A DNA stretch of 64,000 nucleotides. Source: Turritopsis dohrnii. Taxonomy: Eukaryota; Cnidaria; Hydrozoa; Anthoathecata; Oceaniidae. This document shows, piece by piece, positions 34,601-46,780 of the stretch (its first letter is position 1; every line of letters begins with the position of its first letter). The stretch is taken from assembly GCA_027922465.2 (NCBI GenBank), contig BQMF02000038.1:248001-312000 (forward strand), given 5' to 3'. Made by a program: the position numbers and the translations under genes. The notes beneath the pieces are model-generated. The model was given only the letters and a program-made list of their open reading frames with translations, made no database searches and was not told the origin of the DNA.

Positions 34601-37021
34601 GTGGAGGGTTGTAGTGTAGCATCTCCCTCTAACATAGTCTTGTTGTAAAATTCTACAAACCTTTACTTTCATTGCTTCAAGCTTTGTAATCGTGAAAATG
34701 CAACATACAGTTGACCGTGGCTGAAGCAAGGCCATTGCATGTAAACGCTATCTTGCAAGACTGATCAAGACCCCAAAATTTGAACTCGAAAATGTTGATG
34801 CCGGCGAGCAGCCAGTCAAAACCTCAGCAAGTCCTCGCAACCATAACGGAGATGACGAAATAGACGACAAAGTTGTTATGTTTTTTATAGACGACGAGGG
34901 GTAAGAATGATAACTGAATTTTGCAGCTTATTTAGTAGCTCTGTTATGAAAGATTTTTGATGTATAAACTTTTTGTATTTTTCCTTTGTTGGTTTTTTGA
35001 ATTTTTACCTACAGAAAAATGTTTGATCGCTTTTAATGTTCTGACTCAAAAATTTTCGGACAAGCTTTTGTCCGAAAATAAAAACGTCCGAAAATTTTTG
35101 AAGTAAATGTACATCATGTTTGTAGATGTATGCGGAATATTACGCAAGGGCTGACCTCTTAGATAAACTACAACACTTCTGTCAGCACGAGGTGCACCAT
35201 TGTTACCTAAGAAAATTGCTGCAACTTCTTCGCGATGTGTAGTATTGTATCCTGTCTTCACCTTCACGCAAATACATACTCACTACAGAGGTTGGTCGAT
35301 TTTCTAAAAACGCCCTTTCTTCGTACTCTCCTTCGAACTGAGCAAGTTACCATATGCTGCGGAATAAGGTGAAACTTTATTAATGTCCGTTTGTATTTGC
35401 GCCATCAAGTCCCTGTTGCAATCCGCATTGGAAAGGTTTTGCATACGCATGTCAAGCGAATTGGAAGATTCGATAAAATACAATTGGCTAAACATAGGCA
35501 CTTGGTTTTCGTTAGCATGCAGTGCTTCATACCTAGTAGCAGTTTTCCAAATATCCTAAAAGAGGGAGGCCCATGTCCTGCGAGCGCACACAGGTTAGCT
35601 GACAGAGAAGCAGAACTAAATGCGTTATTGTAATCTCTAATACACTAACAGAAATGTTTATCCAGAGCATCATCATCAAGTAAAAGATTCCGCAGGCGGA
35701 TAATCTAATCAATTTGGAAGTTGTACCTTTCCATTTGTGCAACATTTAAGATTAGTTTCACGATCGAATTTGATTGCTCCACAATGTTCACATAAAACGT
35801 TAATTTCACCTAAATAATGAATATCAGATAAGTTATTGTTTTCGACATCGATCCATGCAGCATTCAAAAACCAAACTCTGCGCACTCGTCTGTTTTGGAC
35901 ATATGTTCTTTGGTGCTGTTGAGCAACAGCTTTAGTTTGTTTCGGTTGCTTATTCTTTCTGACAAGTTGGTGTTGTTGAGCATCAGCCACACGTCAAGCA
36001 GCAGCTTGTTTCAGTAGCTCGTTATCTCTTAACGAATGCTGTTGATGAGCCTGTGATAGGAGTCGAGCAGCAACTTGCTCAGGTTTCTCATTATCTCTTA
36101 GCAATTGCTGTCCATGAACTTGTGATTGGGGTCAAGCAGCAGCTTATTCGGGTTGCTCATTATCTCTTAACCACTGCTGTTGATGCTCTTGTGCTTAAAG
36201 TCAAGCAGCAGCTCGTTCGGATTGCTCATTAATCATTCGCTGTCTTTGGTTTTGTGCATCACTCTCCCTTTTCATTTGACCACTAATTGCACTTTGATTG
36301 TAATAGCATCTCCTTTGTCGTTCAGCATTTCTAATGGGAAGACGTTATTGAGGGCCATCAGCAGGGGAGCTGTTGTTGCCTTTCATCATGTTGACGTTGC
36401 CATGCAGCAACATTTCTATCAAGTTATGATCTAGGCAAGGCAAACGTTTGATCATCATGATCAGAAATCACAAAATGTTGAGATAATCAAAACAACAATA
36501 CAGGCCAATGAAAATTATGTAATTCTTATCAAAAATAAAAAACAGGCCTTGTGTTTTTGTCAGTATACCTAGCTAAACAGACAACAGGAACAAAAAGGTA
36601 AACTTTCCTTTGTTGTCTTTAGGCAAGCAAAATGATAGCTTTTGTCTCAACTTGCTTTTCTTCGCACGAAATAGAACTGAAGCGTCCAAGTGTTCAGTTT
36701 CTTTTTCGTTGCCATGACATTAAACGGGGGTAACAAAAGCTTAAAAGTGGATACATCCAAGATTATTCTTAAGTATTGTGGAAATTTTAATTTTGAAATG
36801 CGCTTATGTTTTTCATATATTTGAATTAAAAATGTTACAATTTCATGCAGTTATCGCCATTTCCTTGTAGAAACTTTATATATATACCTTATATTGCTTA
36901 AGTTCTCCGCGATCTCTCCTTTGCAGATCCCCGATTTCTTCACAACTCAATCTACCATTTCACGTGACAGACAAACAAAAAAACAGACAAATAGACAGAG
37001 AATTGGATATTAATATATAAA
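34601..37021 (-). pseudogene. Broken autonomous Helitron (Rep/helicase), minus strand
   Basis: Its 5' end is at 37021 (reads TTTATATATTAATATCCAAT on the minus strand, so the first C is mutated), followed by a tttgtctg-rich leader shared with the short Helitrons. Going down the minus strand: a Gln/basic N-terminal region (about 36430-35990), CEHCGAIKF and CCTNGKVQLP (about 35850-35709, the usual Helitron zinc-binding start), YNNAFSSASLSA, FSQLYFIESSNSLDMRM (about 35500), EEVAAIFLGNNGAPRADRSV (about 35240) and, after a gap, a Pif1-type helicase C-terminus FSHGQLYVAFSRLQSLK (about 34727-34672). There are many stops and a large internal deletion removes the Rep HUH domain and most helicase motifs. 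Confidence 0.7.
35049..35101. repeat. Short palindrome within the Helitron relic
   Basis: aaaattttcggac is followed by a small loop and gtccgaaaat, then a further gtccgaaaatttttga. It marks the point where Helitron homology of the minus-strand relic breaks off. Confidence 0.5.
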
Positions 37022-39765
37022 TGACTTTAAAGATCTTTTAGTCGGAGAAAAAAATCAAGCAAAGGACTTTCAAGAAAATATTCGAAAATTCAACAGTTTC
37101 ATTGCTTTTGCTTTTATGGCTGAACCGTCAGGTCGTGGCCTGCCAGTTTTTTGTATAGCATGCCAGGTATGTCACCAAACAGGTACCCACCTCTGGGTGT
37201 TCCTCCATCCTATTGTTAACTATATATTTATGATGGCATGGATGCATTCAACGAGTGAATGGCAAGACCAAAAAACCAAGATAGCTTCCCCGAAGTCATG
37301 CAAACTTTGCAAAATATGATATTAAGGTGGAATCCATGTGCAGTTGCATATAAACACGTGGGTGAGATAAAGGTGGAGGAAATGAACAAAATCGCCAGTC
37401 ATCTGAGGTAAGTAGAAGTATAAATTGATAGTTAACAGATCTCTATCTGCATTTTATAACATTCTTTTTGTTTTCCAGAAAAAATTGCAATTGAGAAGTG
37501 GCAGTGACCGCCGTCAATACAATACTATGACGAAGTAGCAGCTGTTTTTGTTGGTGAAGATTATGAATCACATTTGTCTTGGGACATCGTTGTTTACCCT
37601 CGAGACAGACCATTGGAGGATTTACCAGTGCTTTCACCTAATCGGGACCCAGTAGTTTATCCTATATCTTTTCCAAGAGGAGAGATAGGTTGGATTTCTG
37701 ACATTAATTACGTAGCAGAATATGCAGAAGGTCAGCAACGACGCTCAACCATGCTGCAATATTATACATTTAGGTTTACATTTAGAGATACGTTTAGCCT
37801 AATCTTAAAGGTAAAAGATTACTTGAACAATATGCTGTAGATAGTTATTGTAAAATTGAATCGTTTGAATTTCATACAAATGAACCAGGAAGCTCTTTGT
37901 GTTGAACAATATCAAGGCCTTAATGATCACCTTGCCATTGTTGCTGAAAATCGTGGCCTTGATGCAGGCAGATTATTTATTCTATTTTCTTCATTTCAGG
38001 GTGGTTCAAGAGCCATGCAACAAAATTATTAAGATGCTATGGCTATAGTGACTAAAATGGGCAAGCCAGATCTCTTTTGCACATTTACGTGCAATCACAA
38101 ATGGTGAGAAATTACTGAAAACTGTGACAGTGAGCCTGCACAATATCAGCCTGATTTATTTGCACGTGTTTTTAATTTGAAATTAAATTCATTCTTGGAG
38201 GACATAACTAAAAATGCTGTTTTGAGGAAAGCAATTTCTCACCTGTATGAGACTGAGTTTCGGAAACGTTCTTTACCTCATGCAAATATTCTCATACATT
38301 TAGCTCAATGGAATAAGCTGCAGAATGATAATGATACTGACTGCTTAATTAATTGAACATGAACCAGAGCTATATAACATCATCTGTAATTCCTAATGCA
38401 GTCTGTATTGGAGATGATGGCTACTGTACCAAGGATTTTCCAACGCCGTTCTGTGATGCAACCCAAATGAATGCAAATGTGATGCAACCGATGTTTCGCA
38501 GATGAAATGATGGCCGTACAGCGAGCGCGTCGAAAACGTACTTTGGGGTAATCAAAGGGTAGTACCATGCTGTCCATTGTTATCAATAAAATACAATGCT
38601 CACAGAAATTTGGAAGCATCTACCACGATAAGAAATGTGAAATATCTATTTACATACGTTAACAAAGGTCAGAGCCGAGGTTATTGAAGGTCTGGAGCAT
38701 AACGATATTAAAACATTTAGATGGTCGATATGTCAGTGCAGCGGAAGCATGACAAATCCCATACTGACAAACGCTTAGCTGTTCATTTACTTAATTGTTG
38801 TCAGGTTTGTTTTAGAGCTGATGAAAAAATGGCAGCTGCTGAAGAGGCATTGGAAGATAGTCAGATAACAGCATGTTTTAAGCTTAATATAGAAGATCCT
38901 GATGCTTGACAGTTTCTTTACCCAGATATTCCATATAATTATGTCTTTCGTGACATTACGAAGAGTGGCACAATACGTTGGAAGAGGCATCAACATTTCA
39001 AAAGCCACAACAGATGAGAGAATTGTTTGTGACAATTTTGACTCACTGTGAGCCCTCAAACCCCCTTAAATTGAGAAATACATTCACGGAGCACCTGTAT
39101 GAAGACTACACTCGAACAATATCTGTTGCTAAAGCAGAGGAAGGAGGGCTGGGTTATATTGGTAATGTCCGGAAACAACTTAGTATGTCCTTAACAAAAT
39201 TCAACCTAACAGAGATGGTTCAATAAATCCCTGAGGAACACGTGGATGTGAATGTTTACATTGACAGGGCTCAGCAGGTAAAGCCTCAGCTTAACGAAAA
39301 GCAGGTAGCTGTAGCTGATGCAGTTTTGTCTGTTGTTTCAGATGTGCGGAATGGTTTAGCACAACTTTCAACCTTGTTTTATCTGGATGGACCAGCTGGA
39401 ACAGGTAAAACATTTACATATAATTATGTTATTAAAGCATGTAGTGGCAGAGGTTGGAAAGTTGCGATTGCTGCATATGCAGGTATTGCAATCAGCTTGC
39501 TCTCTGTTGAGGGTACATTGTATTTTTTATTTCGTTTGCCTGTTCGTGTTTTAGAAAACAGCGCATGTAACATAACGCCGACAACTAAACATGCAGAATA
39601 TCTTCGAAGTATTGACCTGTTTCGGATTGATGAAGTAACAATGGTGTCTACACACATTTTCCATGCTTTTGACAGATTATTTCGTGATATTTGTGGTAAT
39701 GATGCAATTTTCAGTGTAAGAAACATTTGTGGGGTGGAAATTTTTGTCAGTGTTTGCTAGGAAAT
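37022..39765 (+). pseudogene. Second broken autonomous Helitron (Rep and Pif1 helicase), plus strand
   Basis: Homology starts within the N-terminal region (FNSFIAFAF, then SGRGLPVF, about 37090-37150) and continues with DEVAAVFVGED (37530), PISFPRGEIGW (37665), SRAMQQNY (38010), MGKPDLFCTFTCN (38058), LPHANILIHL (38276-38305) and CPLLSIKYNAH plus VKYLFTYVNKG (38570-38670). The helicase follows: EKQVAVADAVLS, Walker A GPAGTGKT (about 39391-39414) and Walker B-like IDEVTMV (about 39628). In the Rep HUH motif the second His is Asn (AAT at 38285-38287), which would kill rolling-circle nicking. Stops and frameshifts recur, and helicase motifs III-VI are missing. It abuts the 5' end of the minus-strand Helitron, whose insertion probably split it. 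Confidence 0.8.
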
Positions 39766-40271
39766 ACGGTTTGCTATTGTAGTGCTGATGAATAGCAGTG
39801 GTCGGTTGTGCATTGATGATATCGTCACTCATTTTGGGAAGGAAATATGCATTGCAGTTGTTTAAAAGCAGCTTTTCCGCCATAGTGTCATGGCATTTCT
39901 GGGAATTTCAGGGGTCTACAATACCGTCATACTGTCACAAATTTGGGTCAAATGCCATCATACCGTCTAAAAAGAAGCCTAATACTGGTACTGGCTCTTT
40001 TATTGGGCTAATTATTCAAGAAACTATTGCAAAAGGTTCATACTTTAATGTATTTGGATCCCGCAGCTCCAGGGGTTGCGAAACCACTTAACATTCCAAT
40101 TAAAGTACTAAAGAACAAAAACCTGAAAACGTAATATTGGTTTGTTATACTGCGTTCTTGTCAAATTCGCTAAGTACTAAGTACTTAGTACTTAGTACTA
40201 AGTACTGAATTACTAAGAAGTAATCAATATTCTAATAACAATACATTCCAGATGTATACAAAACACAAACC
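39766..40271. other. No intact gene; AGTACT palindromic tract
   Basis: After the helicase fragment, short frames show no motif. At about 40171-40206 the sequence is a nested palindrome made of aagtact/agtactt units. Confidence 0.5.
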
Positions 40272-40975
40272 AGATTTGCAAAAATGCGACTATATATTTC
40301 CCCAAAGTTGTGAAATGTTTGTCAATAATTGTGTGTACATTGATATCCATGAGAAAATTGTGTGATAAAATAATTACAGCAAAACTGCCATCAACCTGAT
40401 ACTCAGATAAAAGTGCTGTCCTTACTAATCAGGGTGGAACTGAATTTAATACCACAAAAAAACTTATTTTGAACTTATGAAATGAAGATGTCATGGTTGG
40501 TCAAATGATAAGGTTTCTCTTATAATTTTTGCTGAGGAGTTAAAAAGTGAGAAGTTACTATATGGACACTTAGCTAAAAGTTATAAGACCTAAATGTGAC
40601 TAATATTTCCCCTTAAACAACTGCATATCATTATTGTGTAAAAGAATTTCATCATAACAAATGTATGATCTTTATTGTTGTAGAAGCTTGACATTCCTTA
40701 TATCTTAAAATCATCGTAAACAATGAATTTCAACAGAACACTTGCTTTCTGTAACTCGGATAAAACTTACAACATCATACAATCAAATTTGTATACAGGT
40801 TTACTGTACAAAAGAAGAAAAGAAATTTTGATAGCTACAATATAACACTTTGGTGTAGACAAGGAAATAACTATTATAAGCAATCACAACCTCTACTAAT
40901 AAAATATTGTGTGTACCATTTCAAATTAGGACAGAAGAGTTATTTTTATACTTTTAAAACTAAATTCAAGTATAT

Positions 40976-41777
40976 ACCTTAAGGAAAGATATTATTTGCG
41001 GAAGAAATTTTTGTGGAATATATTTTTGCGGATAAATGACGCAAAATGCCAAATTTTTCGGGATAAATTTTGCTGATGACTACTTCAAAAGAGATTTTGT
41101 AGAATGAATTTTTTGCGGTTGCAAGAAATTTGATAAAATCAAAAGTAAGGAAACACCCAATTTAGTGCCTGGGTGTATATACAACGTTTAGTTGAATGGA
41201 AAGAGCAGATCTATGGAATGACATCTATTTTTCAGCAGTTAAAATATCAAAAAGAATACTAAACTATAACAAACAGATAATGTGGCTGGGTCTCATCTAT
41301 GTTCAGAGGTCAATGAAATGCCAGCAACTGAGAATATGACTCAGTCTGGGTCTACTTCCCATAAACAAAAAGTGAAAATATATAACAATAAAAACCACCA
41401 CAGACATTGTTTCTCAAAGTAAAAGCAACAGTACGAAGCACGAAACCTGTCACAAGTGCAGATGCTGGTTGCAAGAATAATAATAAATGAGTCCTTAGAT
41501 GTTCAATAATGTCAACTTATTTTCTTTTTCATTTTCCAAACGTTTTGTAAAGACGAGATTCTGGTTAGGGTTGTTATATGCAAACCAAAGTGAAAGATAA
41601 ATTCTTTATGGATGAAACATTTCGAAAATTTTGCAGAATTTATTTTTGCGGATGACCAATAATTATTCATTTTTGCCGAATTTATTTTTGTGGATTTGTG
41701 CGAAATCCGCAAAAATAAATTTCGTAAAAAAAAGTTCCATACAAATTTTTTCTGAAAACAATTTCTTCCGTTAAGGT
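40976..41777. mobile_element. MITE rich in tttttgcgg motifs, nested in R1 copy 3
   Basis: The left end is ccttaaggaaagat and the right end, reverse complemented, ccttaacggaagaaat, so the ends form an imperfect inverted repeat. Near both ends are repeats of the type gaatttatttttgcggat in both orientations. R1 copy 1 has no such insertion at the homologous place. No coding capacity. The superfamily is uncertain. Confidence 0.6.
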
Positions 41778-42032
41778 AACAGAATAAACATCTCTGTTCA
41801 CACTCTGCTCGCATATGTTCACACTTATTGTGTTATGTGATAAAAATGATCTTTGTAAATTCCAAACTGAAAAACAAAACAGATTTTGGTAGTGAAAATA
41901 CACATCCATAACCAAATCACTACATAGCTGAAAGCAAAAGGTCGTGTTCTGGCTTGATTTAATTTACAGACTGTCATGTTGGATTGTGTTTTAATTTATG
42001 TTCGTTGTTCGTAAAAGGAAAATTGACAGTCA

Positions 42033-42896
42033 TCTATATATTAATAGCCGATTCTCTGTTTGTTTGTTTGTTTGTTTGTGCGTTTGTTTGTTTGTTTGTA
42101 AGTCACGCAAAATGGTAGATTGAGTTGTGAGCGAAATTATTTCTTTTTTTGTGTGCGACGTGAGTTCGAAGCAAATACATTGCAACCCCAATCGAACGTG
42201 ACTTTTTTTGGCTGATGAACTAATAGGAATAACGTTTCGCTTTTATTATTTTGTTAGTTTTATATTCCACGTTGACTTGGCTTTGAAAACAATACATCAA
42301 CTAAATACAAAGAAACTAACTGATAAAACATTTTGGACAAAAAGCAGCCGTGGGAGAACGTGGTAGCATCTCGGTTTGCCAGTGTATCCTAACGTATCCT
42401 TGCCTGACTGTCTGAGACGGGTGAACTTTTTTTTCGAGTAATGAAAATGTTTAAAAACCTATAGGTAAAAAAAAAATATCATAAAACAAAATATTTTTTT
42501 TTGCTTTTGTCATAATAGTTGTCTTTAATCGATTTCTTTTAATTTTATATCAGATCGAACGTTTTTTTATTCACTTGATTCATTTAGCACGTGCCTTTTC
42601 TTCTCTCCTCCCGTGTGATCTTTTTAAGAAGAGAATCCATTTTACCCTTACGTTTGATAGCACCCATGTTAGAGCGCGTAACTTTTTTTAAACAAAAGTT
42701 AATAAAAAGTTGAAGTTTTCTCTCTATACGTTTTGAGTGTATTGTTACACTGATAAAAGATTGGTTTTACCAGAGGTTGTGACTTCGAATCTGCTTCTGG
42801 TTGTACGAGCCGTTTATAAGGAAATTTGACGTTTATTGATACAGTGATACAGAGCAGGTGGACATGGGCGGCGAGCGACGCCGCCTTGGCGGCTAG
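42033..42896 (+). mobile_element. Helitron H5, with empty-site control in R1 copy 1
   Basis: Begins TCTATATATTAATAGCCGAT after host A and ends in the GC hairpin plus CTAG before host T. The flanks, read together, reconstitute the uninterrupted sequence seen at about 12141 in R1 copy 1 (gacagt, ca, then tatat). So the 864-bp insertion has no target duplication and sits between A and T, which is exact Helitron behaviour. Confidence 0.92.
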
Positions 42897-44085
42897 TATA
42901 TATTTAATTTTGCAAAATAAAATATGATATACAGCATCAAAATGTATTCTGATGCATGACCATTGACTTTTCATTCATAGTAAACTATGTTTCTGTTGTT
43001 GAATTAAACAACTATCCAGGGAAGCACACTTGACCAGCATTCTTTCAATTTCAAGATTTGTCTCATTATACGTAATTGGTTTTCTGAACTTCTTCTTGCA
43101 TATATGACATCACATGTTTATTTGCTGTTTTTGTATGTACTCTTTGAATTAACTGGTTGAACTGGTTGTTTTCCATATGAAAAGGGTTTCCTTTACGGCT
43201 GTATATCATCGTGCTTTCAGTTCAGTTGGGCTACATTATATCAGGATCATACTAAATAAATCTTCAGCCTGGCTATTGATAATGAATTTTCACCTTTGCA
43301 CTGAAATCACAGCTTCAATGGTTTGTTGTTCCGAACATTTAAGTACCAATCATCATAATACATTATCAATTATTGTTTTCAAAACAAAAACAAAACAGCA
43401 TCGATATCAATGTTTATCTGTTTTTTACACCACGTTCATTAGCGGGATTCGAAAAAATCATGGTTCGTTTACACGAAACTATTTTTCTACAGATTTGTAG
43501 GGAATTATATACAACTTAGTAGAGTTGTTCGTGAATTTTTCCCTACAAAGTCATTAGAAACTTCACATCAACACTTGAAGTAAGTGTGCAAAGTAATTAT
43601 GTTTCTATTTTAATTATCAGTAATTGATTTTTTTCGTGTAACAATAACCTTTTATGAAATAAAACGATTTATTTCCATCATTTAATGTTTCATCTATTAA
43701 ATCATTTTGAAAGTTTGCAGAAAAAAGCAAAGTCTTCCAAAGCCCATCTGCACTGACTGAAAAAAATAGCGTACTGCTTCACGGTACACTAGCCTCTATT
43801 CTAATATACTATGGATAGGCGAAAATCCAATACTGAACCGCGGCTATAAAAGTGAACAAAGAAGAAGGAGGAGAAGAAGAAGAAGGAGAAGGAAAATGCC
43901 GATTTTAACATATATTTTGCCCTATGGAGAAATATATAACATATAATTTTTGAAAGTCAATATACCATTAAATGGTTAAATGTGATACTAAATAATACAC
44001 AATCAGTTAAAAGCTATGAAACTATTACTATAAACAAACATTAGTGATGCACATTGCAGAAAAACTATCGTGGTGTGTTTTGATG

Positions 44086-44884
44086 ATACGGTCGAATCTG
44101 TCTAAAGTGGACATCATTGGTTCCAAAAAAAAGTGTCAACTTTAACAAGCTGTCAGCCTTATAGAGATTACGCCGAAAACTTAATTTTGAACTGGATTCT
44201 GACCAAAAAGTGTTTTGATGCCGTTTTTACCATAAACACTGATTTGAAACTTGGTTTTTGAGCATACTTTAAGTTTTCTTTAAAAGAATGAAAAAAAAAA
44301 AACGTTTACAAGCTCTGACTAAGTATTTGAGTATTTGATCGAGGACTGCTTCTGTTTCTTCAGTCGGAGGTGCTTGATCTTTTTTGTGATGGTGGACAGC
44401 ATTTCTTAGCTTTCATTACTTAATACATGACATCGCTCTAGCTTGTTTAGCATCGCCATTATCTCTTTGTGACTCATGCTTTCTTGTGCTGGTTCCTCAA
44501 TTTCGCCTTTGCTCTCGTCAACGTTGGAATTTTCTTCGCCTGCCAGATTACTTTCACAATGCTCGATATCATTGATGCTAGCTTCTCTAGCTCGAACTTG
44601 TCAATCGATCTCAAATTCATTGAAATTTGGCTCAGATCCAAGAACGTTTTTGTCGAAATCAGCTTATTTTAAAATTTTTGTCAATTTATTTTTGCAACTA
44701 TAGAGAGTGTTTACAAAGGAAATGTTCATTTGGTGCAAAAAAAGTGTCCGCTTTAACATGTGTCCGCTTTATAAAGATTTTTCTGTGTGAGTTTGACCTA
44801 CAATCAATCCGTTCCGAACAACACTGTCCGCCTTAACAAGATGTCCGTTTCATAGGGTGTGTCCTCTTTAGACAGATTAATCTG
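44086..44884. mobile_element. Pogo/Tigger-like nonautonomous element
   Basis: The ends are imperfect inverted repeats: ggtcgaatctgtctaaagtg and, reverse complemented on the right, cagattaatctgtctaaaga. Subterminal blocks (aaaagtgtccgctttaacat, tgtccgctttata) are of the kind found under the ends of pogo-like elements in many invertebrates. Overlapping open frames at 44469-44836 have no DDE motif, so this is a MITE or eroded copy. Confidence 0.55.
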
Positions 44885-44887
44885 ATT

Positions 44888-44990
44888 TTAAAAGGAGGGC
44901 CCCGTCATGGATTTCCAAGTGAGGGGGTGGGGGCTAAAAAATAATAATTTGCCTAAAAATGTCGCCCACTATGGTTGGGCAACGAAGAAA
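44888..44990 (+). repeat. Dispersed repeat R2, copy 1
   Basis: The block running from catggatttccaagtgaggg to gtcgcccactatggttgggc is repeated, inverted, at 50476-50590 (tcgcccaaccatggtgggcg and onward to catggatctccaaatcc). Confidence 0.6.
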
Positions 44991-45740
44991 ATTCTGGTTT
45001 CCAAAGTCTCTAGAATGGCATCTAAATCGATTACTGGGAATAATTCTCACTAGAAATTTTCAATTTACTGAGTGTGAAATGTTGTGAAAAACGCAAATTG
45101 TTTAGGGGAATCTTGCTTATCACGCAAAGTTCTTTGGTTCATTGAATATAATAAAAAGGAATGTGACGAAATTTGGTTTAGTATTAAAATTTAGTACAGC
45201 TTAAAACAGCTATACTGTTAGCTTGAAATACAAAAAACTATGTGTCAGTGCAAGTAAAAGGCACCTTCGTTCAGAAGTGTTGTGGTAAAGCCAAAGACGA
45301 CTAACTGCATATTCGTAAGTTGACACATTTAAAAAAAAGTACTGCAATAAACTATGAAGTCAACAAAGAATACATCTGGCAAAATGCTATGGAAAATCGA
45401 AAGCGACCATAGAACCATTCCGACAAATGATGCTAATAGGTTACTCTTCCTTAAACTATCTGCGGACCTTTGATTTGAGTATCATTAAACTATTAAAAAC
45501 AATGACCTTACTTGATAATTTCAGTCAGTTCCTTGAGGTCCTTTTCAGAATTCTGATCATATTTTACCCGGAAGGTGAACGCTTCCTGATCAGATTTCCC
45601 GGAATCACCAGCTTTATAAAATAAAGCGCCGCAATTTTTAAAATGGAAATTTTTAACTTGTTGGACAGAACACTCCACTCATTTATCCCTGTTTTGAACA
45701 CAGTTCTTCTGATGTCTGAATTAATTTTTTAAACATAAAA
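44991..45740. other. No gene seen
   Basis: AT-rich sequence without a recognisable product. Confidence 0.45.
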
Positions 45741-45919
45741 CAAATTCAACAAGATGCCCCTACGGGCAGAAAGATTTCTGCAAAATCTGTTGAAGCATGA
45801 AAATGAAATATGTTATGACATGAAATTTAACAGACAATGTTGGACTATCTAAGTGGGCTTGAACCACTGACCCCTCGTTTATCAGCCGAGCGCACTAGCC
45901 AACTGCACCACGAAACTAC
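45741..45919 (-). mobile_element. tRNA-derived SINE, copy S1
   Basis: On the minus strand the head (about 45919-45845) looks like a tRNA: box A-like tggtgcagttggctagtgcg, an anticodon-like ctgataa loop and box B ggttcaagccc with a 5-bp T-stem (agtgg/ccact). The 5' and 3' acceptor halves do not pair, so it is not a working tRNA. The body ends in the family tail gccc-gtaggggcatcttgttg. Confidence 0.65.
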
Positions 45920-45959
45920 ATGTGTACCTGTTATGTAAAAACCGCTACCTTTAGACAGT

Positions 45960-46152
45960 AAGAAAAAACGGAGGAGAAAAACCAAAGCCGGTTGTAATGT
46001 ATTTCTTGCTTTTGCAGAAATCCAAAATCGAAATATTTTATGACATATTTTGAAATTCGAAAAAAAATTCGGTAGATCTAGGTGGACTCTAACCACTGAC
46101 CCTTCGGTTAACGGCTGCCTGTGCAAACCAACTGTGCTACGGAAGCTATACA
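45960..46152 (-). mobile_element. tRNA-derived SINE, copy S2, in tandem with S1
   Basis: On the minus strand the head (46152-46075) has box A-like tagcacagttggtt, a ccgttaa anticodon-like loop and box B-like ggttagagtcc. Its body resembles that of S1 (tatgtcataa-atatttc block). The tail includes actgtctaaaggtagcggtt. It lies head-to-tail with S1. Confidence 0.55.
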
Positions 46153-46339
46153 CGTAAGTATAGATATGAATATATATAGCTCTACTGACTTTTCTGTTTA
46201 CAAAACGTTAAGAACTTCTTTTTAGTTAGAAAAGAATAATCACAGTCCAAGATAATTACAAGTATCTTCTATATATTTTCTGTTTTTACCTTAAAATATA
46301 TATGTCTTCTTTAAAATCCATTTAATATTGATCAAAGAA

Positions 46340-46574
46340 TAGACCTTTCCCGAATTCCAGTTTAAACACTGAATTGTGACCGAGTTTCATATCTAACCTC
46401 GTTTTTATGCAATTCATTGTTCCACTGATTTCATTACTTTATAACTTAATGATAGTCTCTATTATTCCTAATTCCCATTCCAATAATTAGAAGTAGTTTG
46501 AATATTAAAAGCGAGGTTAGAAACGACAACTCGGCCACAATGCATCGTTTAAACAGAAATTCGGGAAAGGTCTA
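46340..46574. mobile_element. MITE family A, copy 2 (235 bp)
   Basis: The ends are tagacctttcccgaattcca and, inverted, tagacctttcccgaatttct, identical in type to the copy at 7610-7818. The interiors differ more than the ends. No coding capacity. TA or AT flanks both sides. Confidence 0.8.
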
Positions 46575-46639
46575 TTGTTTGTAAATCTTTCGCTGACATG
46601 CAATACACGGTGCTTTGGTATCAGGTAAATGCACGCACG

Positions 46640-46780
46640 AAATATACAAAAAACCGCTAGGTTTGGACAGTGTGAAAATGAACAAGATGCCCTTGCAGGC
46701 ATAATGATTTCTACAAAACCAGCTGAAGTATGAAAAAAGAAAGAAATTCTTGAAATTTGAAAAAGGTCAAATCTTTCCAC
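46640..46780 (-). mobile_element. SINE tail fragment, copy S3
   Basis: On the minus strand the body and tail of the SINE (ttttgtagaaatcattatgc, then gcaagggcatcttgttc and acctagcggttttt) are present without the tRNA-like head: a 5'-truncated copy. Confidence 0.55.

Larger units (their letters stand above)
40272..43938 (-). repeat. Repeat family R1, copy 3 (long, with two insertions)
   Basis: Minus-strand copy of R1. The left end of the family is at 43938 (tatatatttctccatagggc) and the right end at 40272-40290 (ctatatatttccccaaagtt). Sequence matches copy 1 throughout except for a MITE (about 40976-41777) and Helitron H5 (42033-42896), both absent from copy 1. In turn it lacks the Harbinger-like MITE of copy 1. 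These mutual absences order the insertions. Confidence 0.75.

Noticed and set aside
39798..40091. 97-codon frame after the Helitron helicase fragment
   Set aside because: It does not continue the helicase motifs and shows no recognisable domain.
45841..45919. tRNA gene (Ile-like anticodon) on the minus strand
   Set aside because: The acceptor halves do not pair, the anticodon stem has a mismatch, and a SINE body and tail follow; it is a SINE head.
46075..46152. tRNA gene (Asn-like anticodon) on the minus strand
   Set aside because: Same reasons; box B is mutated and the acceptor stem cannot form.
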